A DNA stretch of 64,000 bases, taken from Rotaria macrura (taxonomy: Eukaryota > Rotifera > Eurotatoria > Philodinida > Philodinidae). A program made the position numbers and the translations under genes. Position 1 is the stretch's first letter, and the number at the start of each line of letters is the position of its first letter. Under the pieces are notes generated by a model, which saw only the letters and a list, made by a program, of their open reading frames with translations, was not told the DNA's origin and searched no databases. Location of the stretch: the NCBI GenBank assembly GCA_900239685.1, contig OENT01000301.1, positions 1 to 64,000 of the forward strand. Direction: 5' to 3'. Shown here one piece after another: positions 35,342 through 46,500 of the stretch.

Positions 35342-36879
35342 CCCAGGTCCGAGACGTACGGTGGCAACCGGCCGAATCCCGTGTTATTCCGACGAATTCC
35401 GGAAGCCGGTTTCCGAAATCGGTTCCGGCTTACCTCCCACCAATTCCAGGCACCGGAGCGTATCCACGGATACGGTTCCCGTTTCCTACATGGGATCCGT
35501 CGACGGAAAACACCGCTTCCGAGTCCGGACCGCATATGGCCCAGATCTGACCATTTCCGGACTGGATACCGACAACGGAAAAAGCAATTTTCCCATCCGG
35601 GGAGAACACGGCTCAGATCTGACCGTTTCGGCTAAGCTCACGAAAACTCATCAGGCCGTTTCCCAAACAGCGCTAAATATTCACCATTACTAAGTAAAGT
35701 CTCCGAACTTTGAATCCAGCTTTTACTTCTTTTTTAAACAAGCCTAAAACGACACCAGAAGATACCCTGGGAACAAATAAAATTCTAGTAAAACATTAAA
35801 CAATTCTCTCCAAATTCACTTTTGTCACAAAACTAGTAATTTTCAGTCCCAAGACCTAAAAATCAGATTTTTAGACTCTGGCAAACCGAAAACGATATGT
35901 GTAAGAATAGCACACATGTTAAACACCAGCGTTTTGACACTTTCGTGAGTATTCAATCAAGCTAAGTGACATTTCTAAAGTCTCTAAAGGGCATTTTCAT
36001 TATTTCACTCTTTTGGATAACACCAGAAGATCCCCTGGGAGCAAAAGCAATCTAGAAAAAGATTATACATCTCTCTCCAAACTCGCTTTTGTCACAAAAA
36101 TGGGAATTTTCAGTCCGAAGACCTAAAAATCAGATTTGTAGACTTTGGCAAACCGAAAACGATATGTGTAAGAACAGCACACATCTTAAACACCAGCGTT
36201 TTGAGACTTTCTTGAGTCTTCAATCAAGGTAAGTGACGCTTCTAAAGTCTTTGAAAGACCTTTCATTTCAAATTTTTATCGAAAAATTTCAAATAATAAT
36301 TAATGCTCTGAAACCAATAACAAATCAAGTAACAAATCTCAACTTTTCAAGCGACCCCATTGAAATACGGTAAACTATCCCGATGATGGAAATCGTCCTT
36401 AAATTAAAGGAAAAGACAAAAAAATCCCAAAAAAGACCTTTAAAGGTTTTTTTTTGTAAATCGATGATTTGGAGATCAAAGAAGGACATAAATGAGAATT
36501 TAATATGCGATGTAATTATTTTTGAAAGGGAGGCCCGATTTCCGAAGCAGAAATAATTTAATCGGAATACGGTGGTTTCCGACTCTTTTCCGATGCTTGT
36601 TTACCGGATTTTTGTATTTCACGGTTGGATCCTGGTGGAACTTGCTATAGTTCTGGTTGGTTCCTTGCTGATCCGTGGTATTTCCTTGAAATTTCCGGTT
36701 TCCGGAAGTCTCCGGAATATCCAGGTTCCGGGTACGGATAAATCCGGCCGGAATACTGCTTCCCTGTTTCGGTTGTTTTTCCGGCCGGAAATACACCGGA
36801 ACCGGCAGGAAGTAGCCGGAAAATATCCCGTTTCCTGCGGGTTCCGGCCGGATCCGGTCTCCGGAACGAATGACCTGGG
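35342..36879. mobile_element. Non-autonomous TIR element, CCCAGGTC ends, CCGG-rich arms
   Basis: Starts CCCAGGTC and ends GACCTGGG, with TA on both sides (35340-35341 and 36880-36881). Both subterminal regions (about 35345-35640 and 36560-36870) are strikingly GC-rich for the window and full of TTCCGG/CCGGAA and CCGGCCGG motifs. The middle is AT-rich and carries two direct repeat copies. Long overlapping open frames inside the arms occur on both strands and are composition artefacts, not genes. No transposase was seen, so mobility would depend on an enzyme supplied elsewhere. Confidence 0.65.
35752..36270. repeat. Two direct copies, about 268-bp period, inside the CCGG-rich element
   Basis: Copy 1 starts at about 35752 (ACACCAGAAGATACCCTGGG) and copy 2 at about 36020 (ACACCAGAAGATCCCCTGGG). 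Both share AGACCTAAAAATCAGATT, GGCAAACCGAAAACGATATG, ACACCAGCGTTTTGA and TCAATCAAG blocks with scattered substitutions. No open frame persists through either copy. Confidence 0.85.
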
Positions 36880-37419
36880 TAGTAATAAGGGTAAACCTTT
36901 GTTAGTACTTGATTCGTTTCTATACCAATTAAACAAATCAATTATTAAAAAGAAATATTGGAAATATGAAGTGAAATATTGCACTGCCACGGAACACCGA
37001 TGCAAATGATTAGTTTCTTAAAAAAAGGTGATCAGCAGCAACTTATTCATATCCCAGCTGGCGCACGAAATTAAAAAAACTACTGTCATTGAAGAATGCC
37101 TTAGTATTTTATCAACAAGATTTGAGAATTCCGAAATCGATTTAAAAGAAAATCTTCTGAATCTATCATTACTTAGTAGTAAAGGACACGAAATCGAAAA
37201 AATAAATGTTTAATTCATACTTCATTTGGTTTTGTGAACTTAGTTCTATTAATTTTTCTTGTTAGTTATTTTTTTACAGTTCTTATTCACGGGAAAAGCA
37301 CCACATCATAGTCATTTTTTACATCATCTTTATTTGCACTGTTCGTTCACTAATTAAAATAGTTATCATTAATAAACCATCTATCTATCAAGTACTTCAA
37401 TTAATTTCACTTTTTTCAT

Positions 37420-37580
37420 TTTCGAGATTTTGCTCCTTCGAGATTTCTATTTCTATATTTTTGGTTTTCGACAGTTTTCTTCTTCGGGATTTTATTTTTC
37501 TTGATTTCCATTTTTCGACTTTTTACCCTTCGGGATTTTTTTTTCGGGATTTTTCCATTTGGTCTTTTTACTTTCGGTCA
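37420..37580. repeat. Degenerate TTCGGGATTTT-type short repeat tract
   Basis: The motif TTCGGGATTTT and variants (TTCGAGATTT, TTCGACTTTT) recur about every 20-30 bp in a T-rich stretch. It looks like a degenerate minisatellite. Coding is unlikely. Confidence 0.5.
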
Positions 37581-38326
37581 ATTAACACTGAACCGAATTT
37601 ACAATATTTGCAAAATTACAAGCGTACGAATTTCATTATCTGTTTGTATCATTCTTTCATTCATTTTTTTCCTAAGTTGATTCCTTTGATCCATTGTATC
37701 GTTTGAGTTGTGTTTTGAAGAATTTTGCACATTAGTCTAACTTCCGTTGACACAGCTTAATATGATATTGTATATAGTACATATATGAACGTACTCTTTT
37801 CTTTACCTTCATGTAGCCAAATGGAACATGGTTTACCTGTCGATTGATCCTTTTATAACCACTTTGATGAGAAAGTATAGTGTCTTTCAGCATCTAACAT
37901 GGTTTTTACTTTTTACAAAATATGCAATTTCATACATATTTTATGAAGAGCGTCATTGAATTACATATGTATGTAATGAAAAACACTTTTGTTCATTTAT
38001 TGGCAGATAAAGTCGCCATATATGTTAAAAGTACATCGATCGGATCGTTTTGAAAAAACATTTTACGAAAAGTTTGATTTTCTCTCTTATGCCAGTATGT
38101 GTTCTAGTCTAGTGAGAGAGAGAGCTTGTGACTCGCAGAAGTTAAATTAAACAACAATCTTCTGAAATCGGCATTACTTCCATCAAACTTGTTGCAGAGC
38201 GATCTGTTCTCACTTGGAAAGACAATATATCAATAATATACACTACTGATATTGTACTGATACCAAAAGTCGTCTTTCAAAAGTACTGTAGGTGAAGCCA
38301 TTGTATACTTGATTTAGTTTCAGGTT

Positions 38327-38577
38327 CCCAGGTCGAACGATACGGACCGTTGAGTGGACGCAGTTATACGGACCGTAACATCATTAAAATAGGGCCGTAT
38401 ACGGCCGTATTTTCACAGTACACGGCTCCGTGTACGGTGCTATTTCTGGGCACAGTAATAAAGGATCGTATACTGTGAAAATACGGCCGTATACGGCCCT
38501 ATTTTAATGATTTTACGGTCCGTAGAACTGCGTCCACTCAACGGTCCGTAACGGATATCCGTTTTGATCGACCTGGG
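38327..38577. mobile_element. 251-bp hairpin MITE with CCCAGGTCGA ends
   Basis: Starts CCCAGGTCGA and ends TCGACCTGGG, flanked by TT on both sides. Arms of about 100 bp are almost perfectly complementary: ACGGACCGTTGAGTGGACGC (about 38340) against GCGTCCACTCAACGGTCCGT (about 38530), and TAAAATAGGGCCGTATACGG against its complement near 38490. It is rich in CCGTA/TACGG. No coding capacity. Its ends match the 1.5-kb element at 35342-36879. Confidence 0.85.
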
Positions 38578-39045
38578 TTGGCTTGCCTATCATTATTGTA
38601 TTCATAGGCTCCTTTTATACTAAGGGCAAAGCAACAATCTAAAACTCAATTATGTACTTGCAGGTTCGGCTCGATCTTCACATGATTTGTCTTTATTCTA
38701 ATTGTTGGACAGTAAATTTCGAAATAATCCTCCTTTTTCAAACCTCCGCAACTGGTGTGGGGCCCGCTCATTTTATTTATATTCTTCTTTCGACATAGAG
38801 CAATCATGAAAATCATAGTTTTCTTTCCTCTTTTTAAAGTTCATTTTATTCGGAGAAACCGTATCATGATTTTGTAATTCACTCATATACATAGGCGGCG
38901 GAGCCTTTAGGCTCACGAGGCTGAAGTCTACCCTAGACACAACTTGTTAGGCTCGATAGCAGATAAAAATTTTCTATTAGTGTTTATGCTTCATATTCTT
39001 CTGACCAATGCCATAATTTTAGAAGGTCAGTCCACACTTTCGCTA

Positions 39046-39316
39046 CCCATGGCAAAAAAACGTTACTTTTAAATGCTGCAAAACGCGTTAATGCTGGCCG
39101 GTTTAACGCGTTTCGCAGCTTCTAAACCGGTTAAAAACGCCGCGAGACGATACATTTTTCATTTTTCTTCTGGAATTCTGGTTCCGAAACGCGTTTTGAG
39201 TAAGTGGAAAAAGGGTTTTATATGCTTCTCGTCATGGGAAACGCTGCGAAACGCGTTAGATCGGCCAGCATTAACGCGTTTCGCAGTGAATATATCCTTG
39301 TTTTTTTTGCCATGGG
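39046..39316. mobile_element. 271-bp foldback element, CCCATGGC ends, TA-flanked
   Basis: Starts CCCATGGCAAAAAAA and ends TTTTTTTGCCATGGG, with TA at 39044-39045 and 39317-39318. The interior repeats AACGCGTT/GCGTTTCGCAG motifs as inverted copies (AACGCGTTAATGCTGGCCGG near 39083 against GGCCAGCATTAACGCGTT near 39264). Short open frames cross it on both strands; none is a credible gene. Confidence 0.8.
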
Positions 39317-39324
39317 TACTTCTA

Positions 39325-39723
39325 CCCAAGTCGAATCCTTACGATCGTTAACGATCATATACGTCTTATTAAGCCACCGTGACCGTACTTGGTCGTAATT
39401 CAGCGTAATACATGGCTTAGTATTACGACCGTATTTCTCCAGATCGTGTAGGGTAAAATACAATCATCCACGGAAACAAGAAAATCGCCGTTTATCATCA
39501 TCTTGATGAAAACCCTACACTTTGTCGCGCATCGATCGTTTACGGTAAAATACGATCTAATACTAAGGTCATTTGTGATCGGAAACGACTGGATACCGTC
39601 GTATACGCCACGGAGAAATACGATCGCAATATTGAGCTACGTATTACGACGAAATACGGTCGTGTACGCCATCGTCTATGGTTGTAAACGCGCGTTTATG
39701 GAGTCTATAATCATCTAGCTGGG
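39325..39723. mobile_element. Probable MITE-like element, CCCAAGT...AGCTGGG ends, TA-flanked
   Basis: Begins six bases after the foldback at 39046-39316 ends. Ends CCCAAGTC and AGCTGGG, with TA at 39323-39324 and 39724-39725. The interior is rich in TACGACCGTA/TACGGTCGT motifs in both orientations (TATTACGACCGTATTTC near 39421 against GAAATACGGTCGT near 39651). The terminal repeat is short and imperfect, so the boundaries are less certain than for its neighbours. Confidence 0.55.
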
Positions 39724-40511
39724 TAGCTTGTTCACAATGATATGTCTATTGGATATTGCTGACACCCAATTATGTTGATATCGAATTTTGTTTCGATGTT
39801 AAAGACAGGTGAATATTTTTTTTAGAAATTCTAATTATTTAAAATGATTTTTGAATTTTACCAATTTCACAAAACGCCGGAAAATGTTTAGCGATTTATT
39901 CGAGACAAATCGTTGTCACTTAGTGGTTGCAATAGAGTCAGTGACCAAAATCGTAAAACCAAGATACATTGCTCGGGTTTTGACAACATGGTTACACTTT
40001 AGAATAGCATTACTCCTTTCGTATAGCAAAATCAGATAAACAACATCAAGATATGTCTTTCTTTCAGAATAAAAAGAAAGTTCACTAGTTTCAATGAAAG
40101 TTCATCTTTTAATGGAATTTTATTTAAAATTTAAATGATACTAAAGGTAAGTCAGGATCATGAACAGAAATGTCATCGTCAGAAGCAATGTATGTTTCTA
40201 TGAATAGTTGTTCACCTGCGATAAATCAAGGAGAAAGCAGAGCCGATGAAAATTGTCCAATCAATCAATAACTATATATATCTTCTTCATCAGAAGTCAG
40301 TAGATGTCACTTTCGTCTTTTCCATCAATCTCAACGTTAATTGGTGAATCATTTTGACGAGAACGAAGACGAACGAAGAACCTTGGATAACTCAAAAAAT
40401 GTTTGTTTATTTTTTTTCGCACATTTAATTGTAAAATTTTCACTGTTCTATTCGTAGTTAATTAAAACTTTTCTTCTGCTCACTATCCCTTCTTGGTTTC
40501 TTTTTATATAG

Positions 40512-43500
40512 ATGCCTAAGCGCGTTCACAGCACCAGTGATCGGGATGATGATCCTGAACCATCAAATAATCAAAGCGCATCAAAACGTACTCGAAAATG
40601 GATTGATGATCGGGAAATTGTAAAAAAAAACATATTTAAAAAAACTAGAAGACTCATTCCGACTTCTTTAATTCATTAGAATGATCTTTGCCAAGACTTA
40701 TGTGATGCTTTACGTGCCTTTAAATCCGAAAATGGCCGACTTGTTTGTGAAAATTTCATACGTTTACCAAGCAAAAGGTATTTTTTTCTTTTGAAAAATA
40801 CCTTTATTTCTGTATCAACAATAATTTTACTCCTCATAGAACACACTCAGACTATTACACGTTGATAAAACAACCTATAGATTTGATTCGTATTCAACAA
40901 AAGATTCGCACTGACGAATACCAAACGTTAGAACAATTTATAGATGATATAGAATTACTTTTATCAAATGCTAAAACTTTCTATCGAGTAATACATAAAT
41001 ATGATTGTATTCAATGTTTTGTTTTTCACATTAAATCATTGTATTGTCTATTAGAAAAATTCCGATGAATGGCATGATGCAAATGATTTATCAAAATATT
41101 TCTATTCAAAATTGAATGATGAAAATCCAAATCGAAAACGAATATTAAAAAAAGTTAAAGTTAAAATACATCATGTTCATATTTCTTCAACAGAAAGAAA
41201 TGTAATTTTTCCTTATTTTCTCTTCACATAGAACCAAGAAATTGATAATGAAGAAATAATAGAGAAAAACCGACGTGTTAATCGTCAATCAAACGGAGTC
41301 TTAACTAATGGTACAACTATAAAAATTGAACATGACGAAACAAATAATAATGATACGAATAACCATACAATTGATTCATATTATTTCGAAGAGTTTTTTA
41401 CAGCTATTTATAATGCGAATATAAATGAACGTCTTATGTCCGAAATCTTTTTATTCTTACCTTCACGAAAAGTAAAAATTATTTCGAAATTTCATATTCT
41501 ATTCAAAGTTCATCTTTTTCTTTGTTATTCATAGTTGTATCCAGATTATTATTTAATCGTAACGAATCCCATCGATTTGAAAATGATTGCTACGAAAATA
41601 CAAAATCACCAATATACAACATTAGAAGACATAGAAAACGATCTATTATTAATGATATCAAATGCAAAGAAATACAATGATCCGAAATCGCAAATCTATA
41701 AAGTATGATATGAAAATAACTAACTAGGCTCGACTGAAAATTTTCTCAGAAAGAAGTGATTTCTTTATTCGTAAAATTTTATTCGAATTTCTAATTTAAG
41801 ACGAAACTTTGTACAAATATCTTACTAATATTTCATCTCGCACTTGTGTTCTGTCGAATAATGATAGACTAATGTTTTAGTTGCTTTTCAATTTTGTTTT
41901 TGTATTTACTCTCTTAAAACATCAAAATTTGACACATTGTTTTACATGATGAACCTGTGTATTCGATAAGTTCATATGAAAAAAAAAAGTAAACTGCAAT
42001 TTTCGACTTCAAATCAGTGTGAACAAATTTACGATTGTAATTATATCCTTGAACATATTGAAACTTTTCTATCGAGAGATTTACGAACTTTTAAAAATTT
42101 CTTCGTGTGTCAAAATTACGTTCCATTAAAGAAAAACTAGAAGACTTGAAGATTGTTTAATTAGCGAATCATTTCATCAATGAATATTGTTTTACAAACT
42201 CTGCAATTAAGTTTTAGGCTTAGATTCTTCTATAATGGTCTTAGGGGTAGGATGAAATTTCGATGAAACAACTCAGATGAATCTTAATGTTTAAACAAAA
42301 TTAACTTCGGCAATGCATACACGATAAACTTTTTCATCATAACCCATCGAAGTTCATTTGATGAAGATTCTATATATTTCTGTAGGATTCATGTGCATTA
42401 CGAAAATTAATAACAACAGTTCGACATGAACTTGAGTCAGCTTTAAAAACAAAAAATGATCGATTAAGATTATGTCAACGTGATGTACTGTTATCATCGA
42501 AAATTGCCAATATGAACTATCCTGAAGAACCCGACGATGACGATATTATACAAATACAACAAAATGATGATGCGGTTGATTCTGATGCAAGTTCACTTGG
42601 TGAAGAAGATTCGTTTAGAATTTTATACAATGCTGTTAAAACTTATAAACTTGGTGCACAAAGTCTTATTGATCCATTTATGAAATTACCCAATAGAAGA
42701 TTTCATCAAGATTATTATGAAGAAATAAAACAACCCATGGCAATGTCGGTGATTAAAAACAATATTAAGGTAAATTTTAAACAAAAAGAAACAACAAATT
42801 GTTTATTGATCGACATGAAACAACTTCGTATGTCTAGAAAGGACGATATAATCAATTAGCTGATGTTTTTGATGATCTTCAATTAATGTTTGATAATGCT
42901 ATGCAATATAATCAGGAAGGTTCATTAATATACAATGTAAGTAAATATTGAACTGTAGTAAAACGTATGTGCTGTATAAATAGTTGTTAAAATTCACATG
43001 ACATTATCTTCTATTTCTCAGATAATAATGCTAGAGAATGAAAATAAGAACTGGAAGTCATCGTAAATGTCAATTTTGAAATATTTTAATTAAAAATAAA
43101 ACAAGATAGAAGTAATCATGATATGACCAAGAAGGACAGTTCTTCAAAGCGTCTCCCTCATAATAGGTTCTAGATTATCGTGATATATATATATATATTA
43201 GAGTATTCGTATAATTGAAGTATTAAATATGAAATTTTTCCTTTAGATTGAATAGAATGAGTCATGGATCATTGAGTTTCCCTAGTCGCAATAGTCAATA
43301 GTTCGCTAAAATATTTTCTGATTTAAGATAAAAGTACTAATAGGAAATAGTACCGATCATGTGTATTTATATTTTGAAGAAACGTAGAGCACGATGTTCA
43401 AATGAACTTTATATTGTTTTCCTTTTAGAGTGCTAAAAAATTGTTAGATGTTGCTCTTCGAAAAGCTCATGAACTCGGCTACGATGAGCAAAAGCCACGT

Positions 43501-46500
43501 ATGAAAGAAGCTCGTGTTAGTATTACAATGGTAAATCAATGACAAAAAAAAAGAATTCTTATTTTTATTTTTCAAATGATTTTCTTACAGATTCCAATCA
43601 AAGAAGAACATTTAGAAGCCTTAGTTAATCATCAATCTCATTCACGAAATCGATCTCCATGTTCGCAATCACCAAGTGTAAAATATAGCTCATTCAATTT
43701 TGTTTGTCTTTCCATGTGAATCATAAAATCCAATTTTCTTTTAGTCTCAACGAGGACGTCCATCAAAAAAAGTTCTTAAATATACCGAACAGAACATTCG
43801 TAATATTTATACTTACATACGAGAATATCGAGTAAGTTTCTTTTGAATATTATCTTCTATATAGATTTCGCTTTTTTGATATTCTCTTGTGTTTAGGAAA
43901 ATAATATAGATTTAATAACACCGTTCTTAGAATTACCATCTAAAACTCAATATCCGGACTATTATGAATCGATTGAACACCCAATCGATATGTTAATAAT
44001 AAAAGATAAAATGGACAATGGACAAGTAAATCGAAGACATTTCATTTTTAGGCGTGAGATCTTTTACTTAATTTTTTCCTCTACTTTAGTATAAGCGTGA
44101 ACAAGACATTGTTGATGATTTAAATCTAATGTTTAATAATGCAAAACTTTATAATGTTGATGAATCATATATATACAAGAATGCTTGTCAACTTGCACAC
44201 ATATTAACTATAAAATATAAAAAAATAATCGATAAAAGAGAAAAATTTATTCAAAATTTGATTTCAAATCGTACTAACAATCAAGGAATAGTCAAAAAGT
44301 AAAATATGAAACAAGTTTTCGAATGAATCGAAAGAGCTATTGTTTTTTTTCTACATTATTATTTTTCTCAGATCTTTAACTTTTGCTTCCCCGGTTCATA
44401 CATTCGATGATAAATTACATAACTTAATTCAAATAATAAAAACCTACGCAGATCATCATGGACGAATATTATCAACAGTATTTTTAACATTACCATCAAA
44501 AATCGATTATCCTGATTACTATGATATTATACAACGACCCATGGACCTTAAACGTATTGAATCCCGTCAATATGCCTCCCTGGATGATTTGTTCGATGAT
44601 TTACAACTAATGTTAGACAATGCGTGCTTATATAATGAACCTGGTTCAACTATATATCGAGTATGAAAAGTTTCCAGCAAGCTCTACGCTAGCAAGCCTT
44701 CACTTGATTACTTTATCCTGTGCTTAGTAGAATATGCTTCTATTGAAATTTAGAATCTTCTTTGTTAATCTTTTCAATAGAAATACTTCGGTGACCCCTC
44801 AGCGTACAAAATTTTCCGTTCACAAGATTACATAACACTACATCACTTTATTTTCTTTTTAATACAGAGGTGAATAGAAACTCGAAGATTTTCTAGAAAT
44901 AATTTCATATCAGTGATTTTACGTAATTAGAAAAATCGATGATATGAGAAAAAGACAGGTTTCCATGTTTTGACAAACACCGCAATTCACAAATCTTACT
45001 AGCTAAACAGAGGGGAAAAGAAGAAAAAATTTTCCATTAAAATCTGTATAAATCATTGAAATTGATTAGTCATGACTGAAGTAAACAAGATGAAAAAATA
45101 ATCAACGAAGCCATCGGTACATTTTAGATCTTACACAAAGGAAAACTCGTACTAATACAGAAGAGATTCGTTGGTCATTTTTATATTTGAGACATTATTC
45201 GTACTTGTCTAGTTTGCTCGTTGATTTTACTAATGAACGAGGAAGTTTGAAAGAATCATCTTGTTCTACTAATAAGTTTTATTTGTTGTCTTTTCTAGGA
45301 TGCACTTTGTCTTCAACGTGTTTTAAAAAATCAAAGAAAAAAATTAACTAATGCAGAATTCAATGTGAATTATGTACAGACTTCAGTTCAAGATTTAATG
45401 TGGGATTTATTTATACAAACATTTAATGCTGAAGTTCGTGATTTGTTGATTATCATTCGATTTTGTTTTTCTTCTGAAACATGAAATTTACTAATTTAAG
45501 GATGCCAAAGGACGATTCTATACTGATTCATCCGCTGAATTATCTGAACAAACTGACAATGAACCGTAATAAAGAACACGACACATTACAAGCAAAACTG
45601 ATATATTTCTTGTTCGTTTTTCTCTAGGTTTGACATTGTATATACTTATGATCTGATTAAACAAAATCTCAATCAAGTACTTAAGAGACAAGATATACGA
45701 GAAATATTGTTTAAATTTTTTTGATATCTTTCTAGCAACGTTATCGACGATTAGATGTTTTTCAGGATAATTTATTTAAAGTATTTGAACGTATTCGAAA
45801 ATTGAGTGTAGCTGATTCTCAGGTAAACATCATATGCGATTGAAATTATATCATACTGTTGTTTCTAATAGGTTTATCAAGATACTATTGAATTACAAAA
45901 ATACTATATTCGTTTACGTGACGAAATATGTTCGCATGGCAATGTACTTCAATCGCCAGCACTCTTATACAATGAACATTCTTTACAGGAAGACCTTCTT
46001 CGGGAATCCACGGAAAAACATGCTCCAGCTAATAATAATAATAATAATAATAATAACCAGAACAGTACATCAACAACCAAATCAGCTGATACTGATGACA
46101 ATAAAAAATCTGTATGTTCATTTTACTTCGAATTCAATATGAATAGTACTCTGTTGTCTCATGCAGTATTTATCTTCATAGAAACGAAGAATTTACGATG
46201 GGTAGTAATAAAAGAAATTATTATTGTTGTCATCTTTTCCTTATTCAACGTATGAGTTCAAACGAAAATGCATCTTTAGAAATAGGATTAATCTCTCTGA
46301 AAAGAAAATCTCAGTAAACTTCAAATTACAAGTGCGATTAAGAAATTTTCCTAGTAAATTCAATATGCCTACATTGATTCAGATCTATAAATGAACATCA
46401 GTGAATTATAATTTACCTAATCTGAAGAAAGTGTTTTTTTCGATACTGCTCTCATGTTTAACAGCTATTGTTTTTCCATGGAGACACCAGAAGATTATTC

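Larger units (their letters stand above)
34532..40511. other. Gene-free interval hosting a cluster of small inverted-repeat elements
   Basis: Apart from the elements listed separately, nothing coding was recognised. The frame at 37028-37213 (MISSNLFISQLAHEIKK...) has no family match or splice context and is not called. The last 400 bases before the polybromo start are AT-rich and may hold its promoter and 5' UTR. Confidence 0.5.

Noticed and set aside
35329-35693. Four overlapping open frames in the left CCGG-rich arm
   Set aside because: Same reason: composition, not coding.
36572-37009. Overlapping open frames on both strands in the CCGG-rich arm
   Set aside because: Stop codons are rare because of GC content; frames overlap on both strands and show no domain. 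Part of a non-coding element arm.
37028-37213. 61-codon plus-strand frame (LAHEIKKTTVIEECL)
   Set aside because: Reads somewhat like protein but has no splice context, family match or conserved motif.
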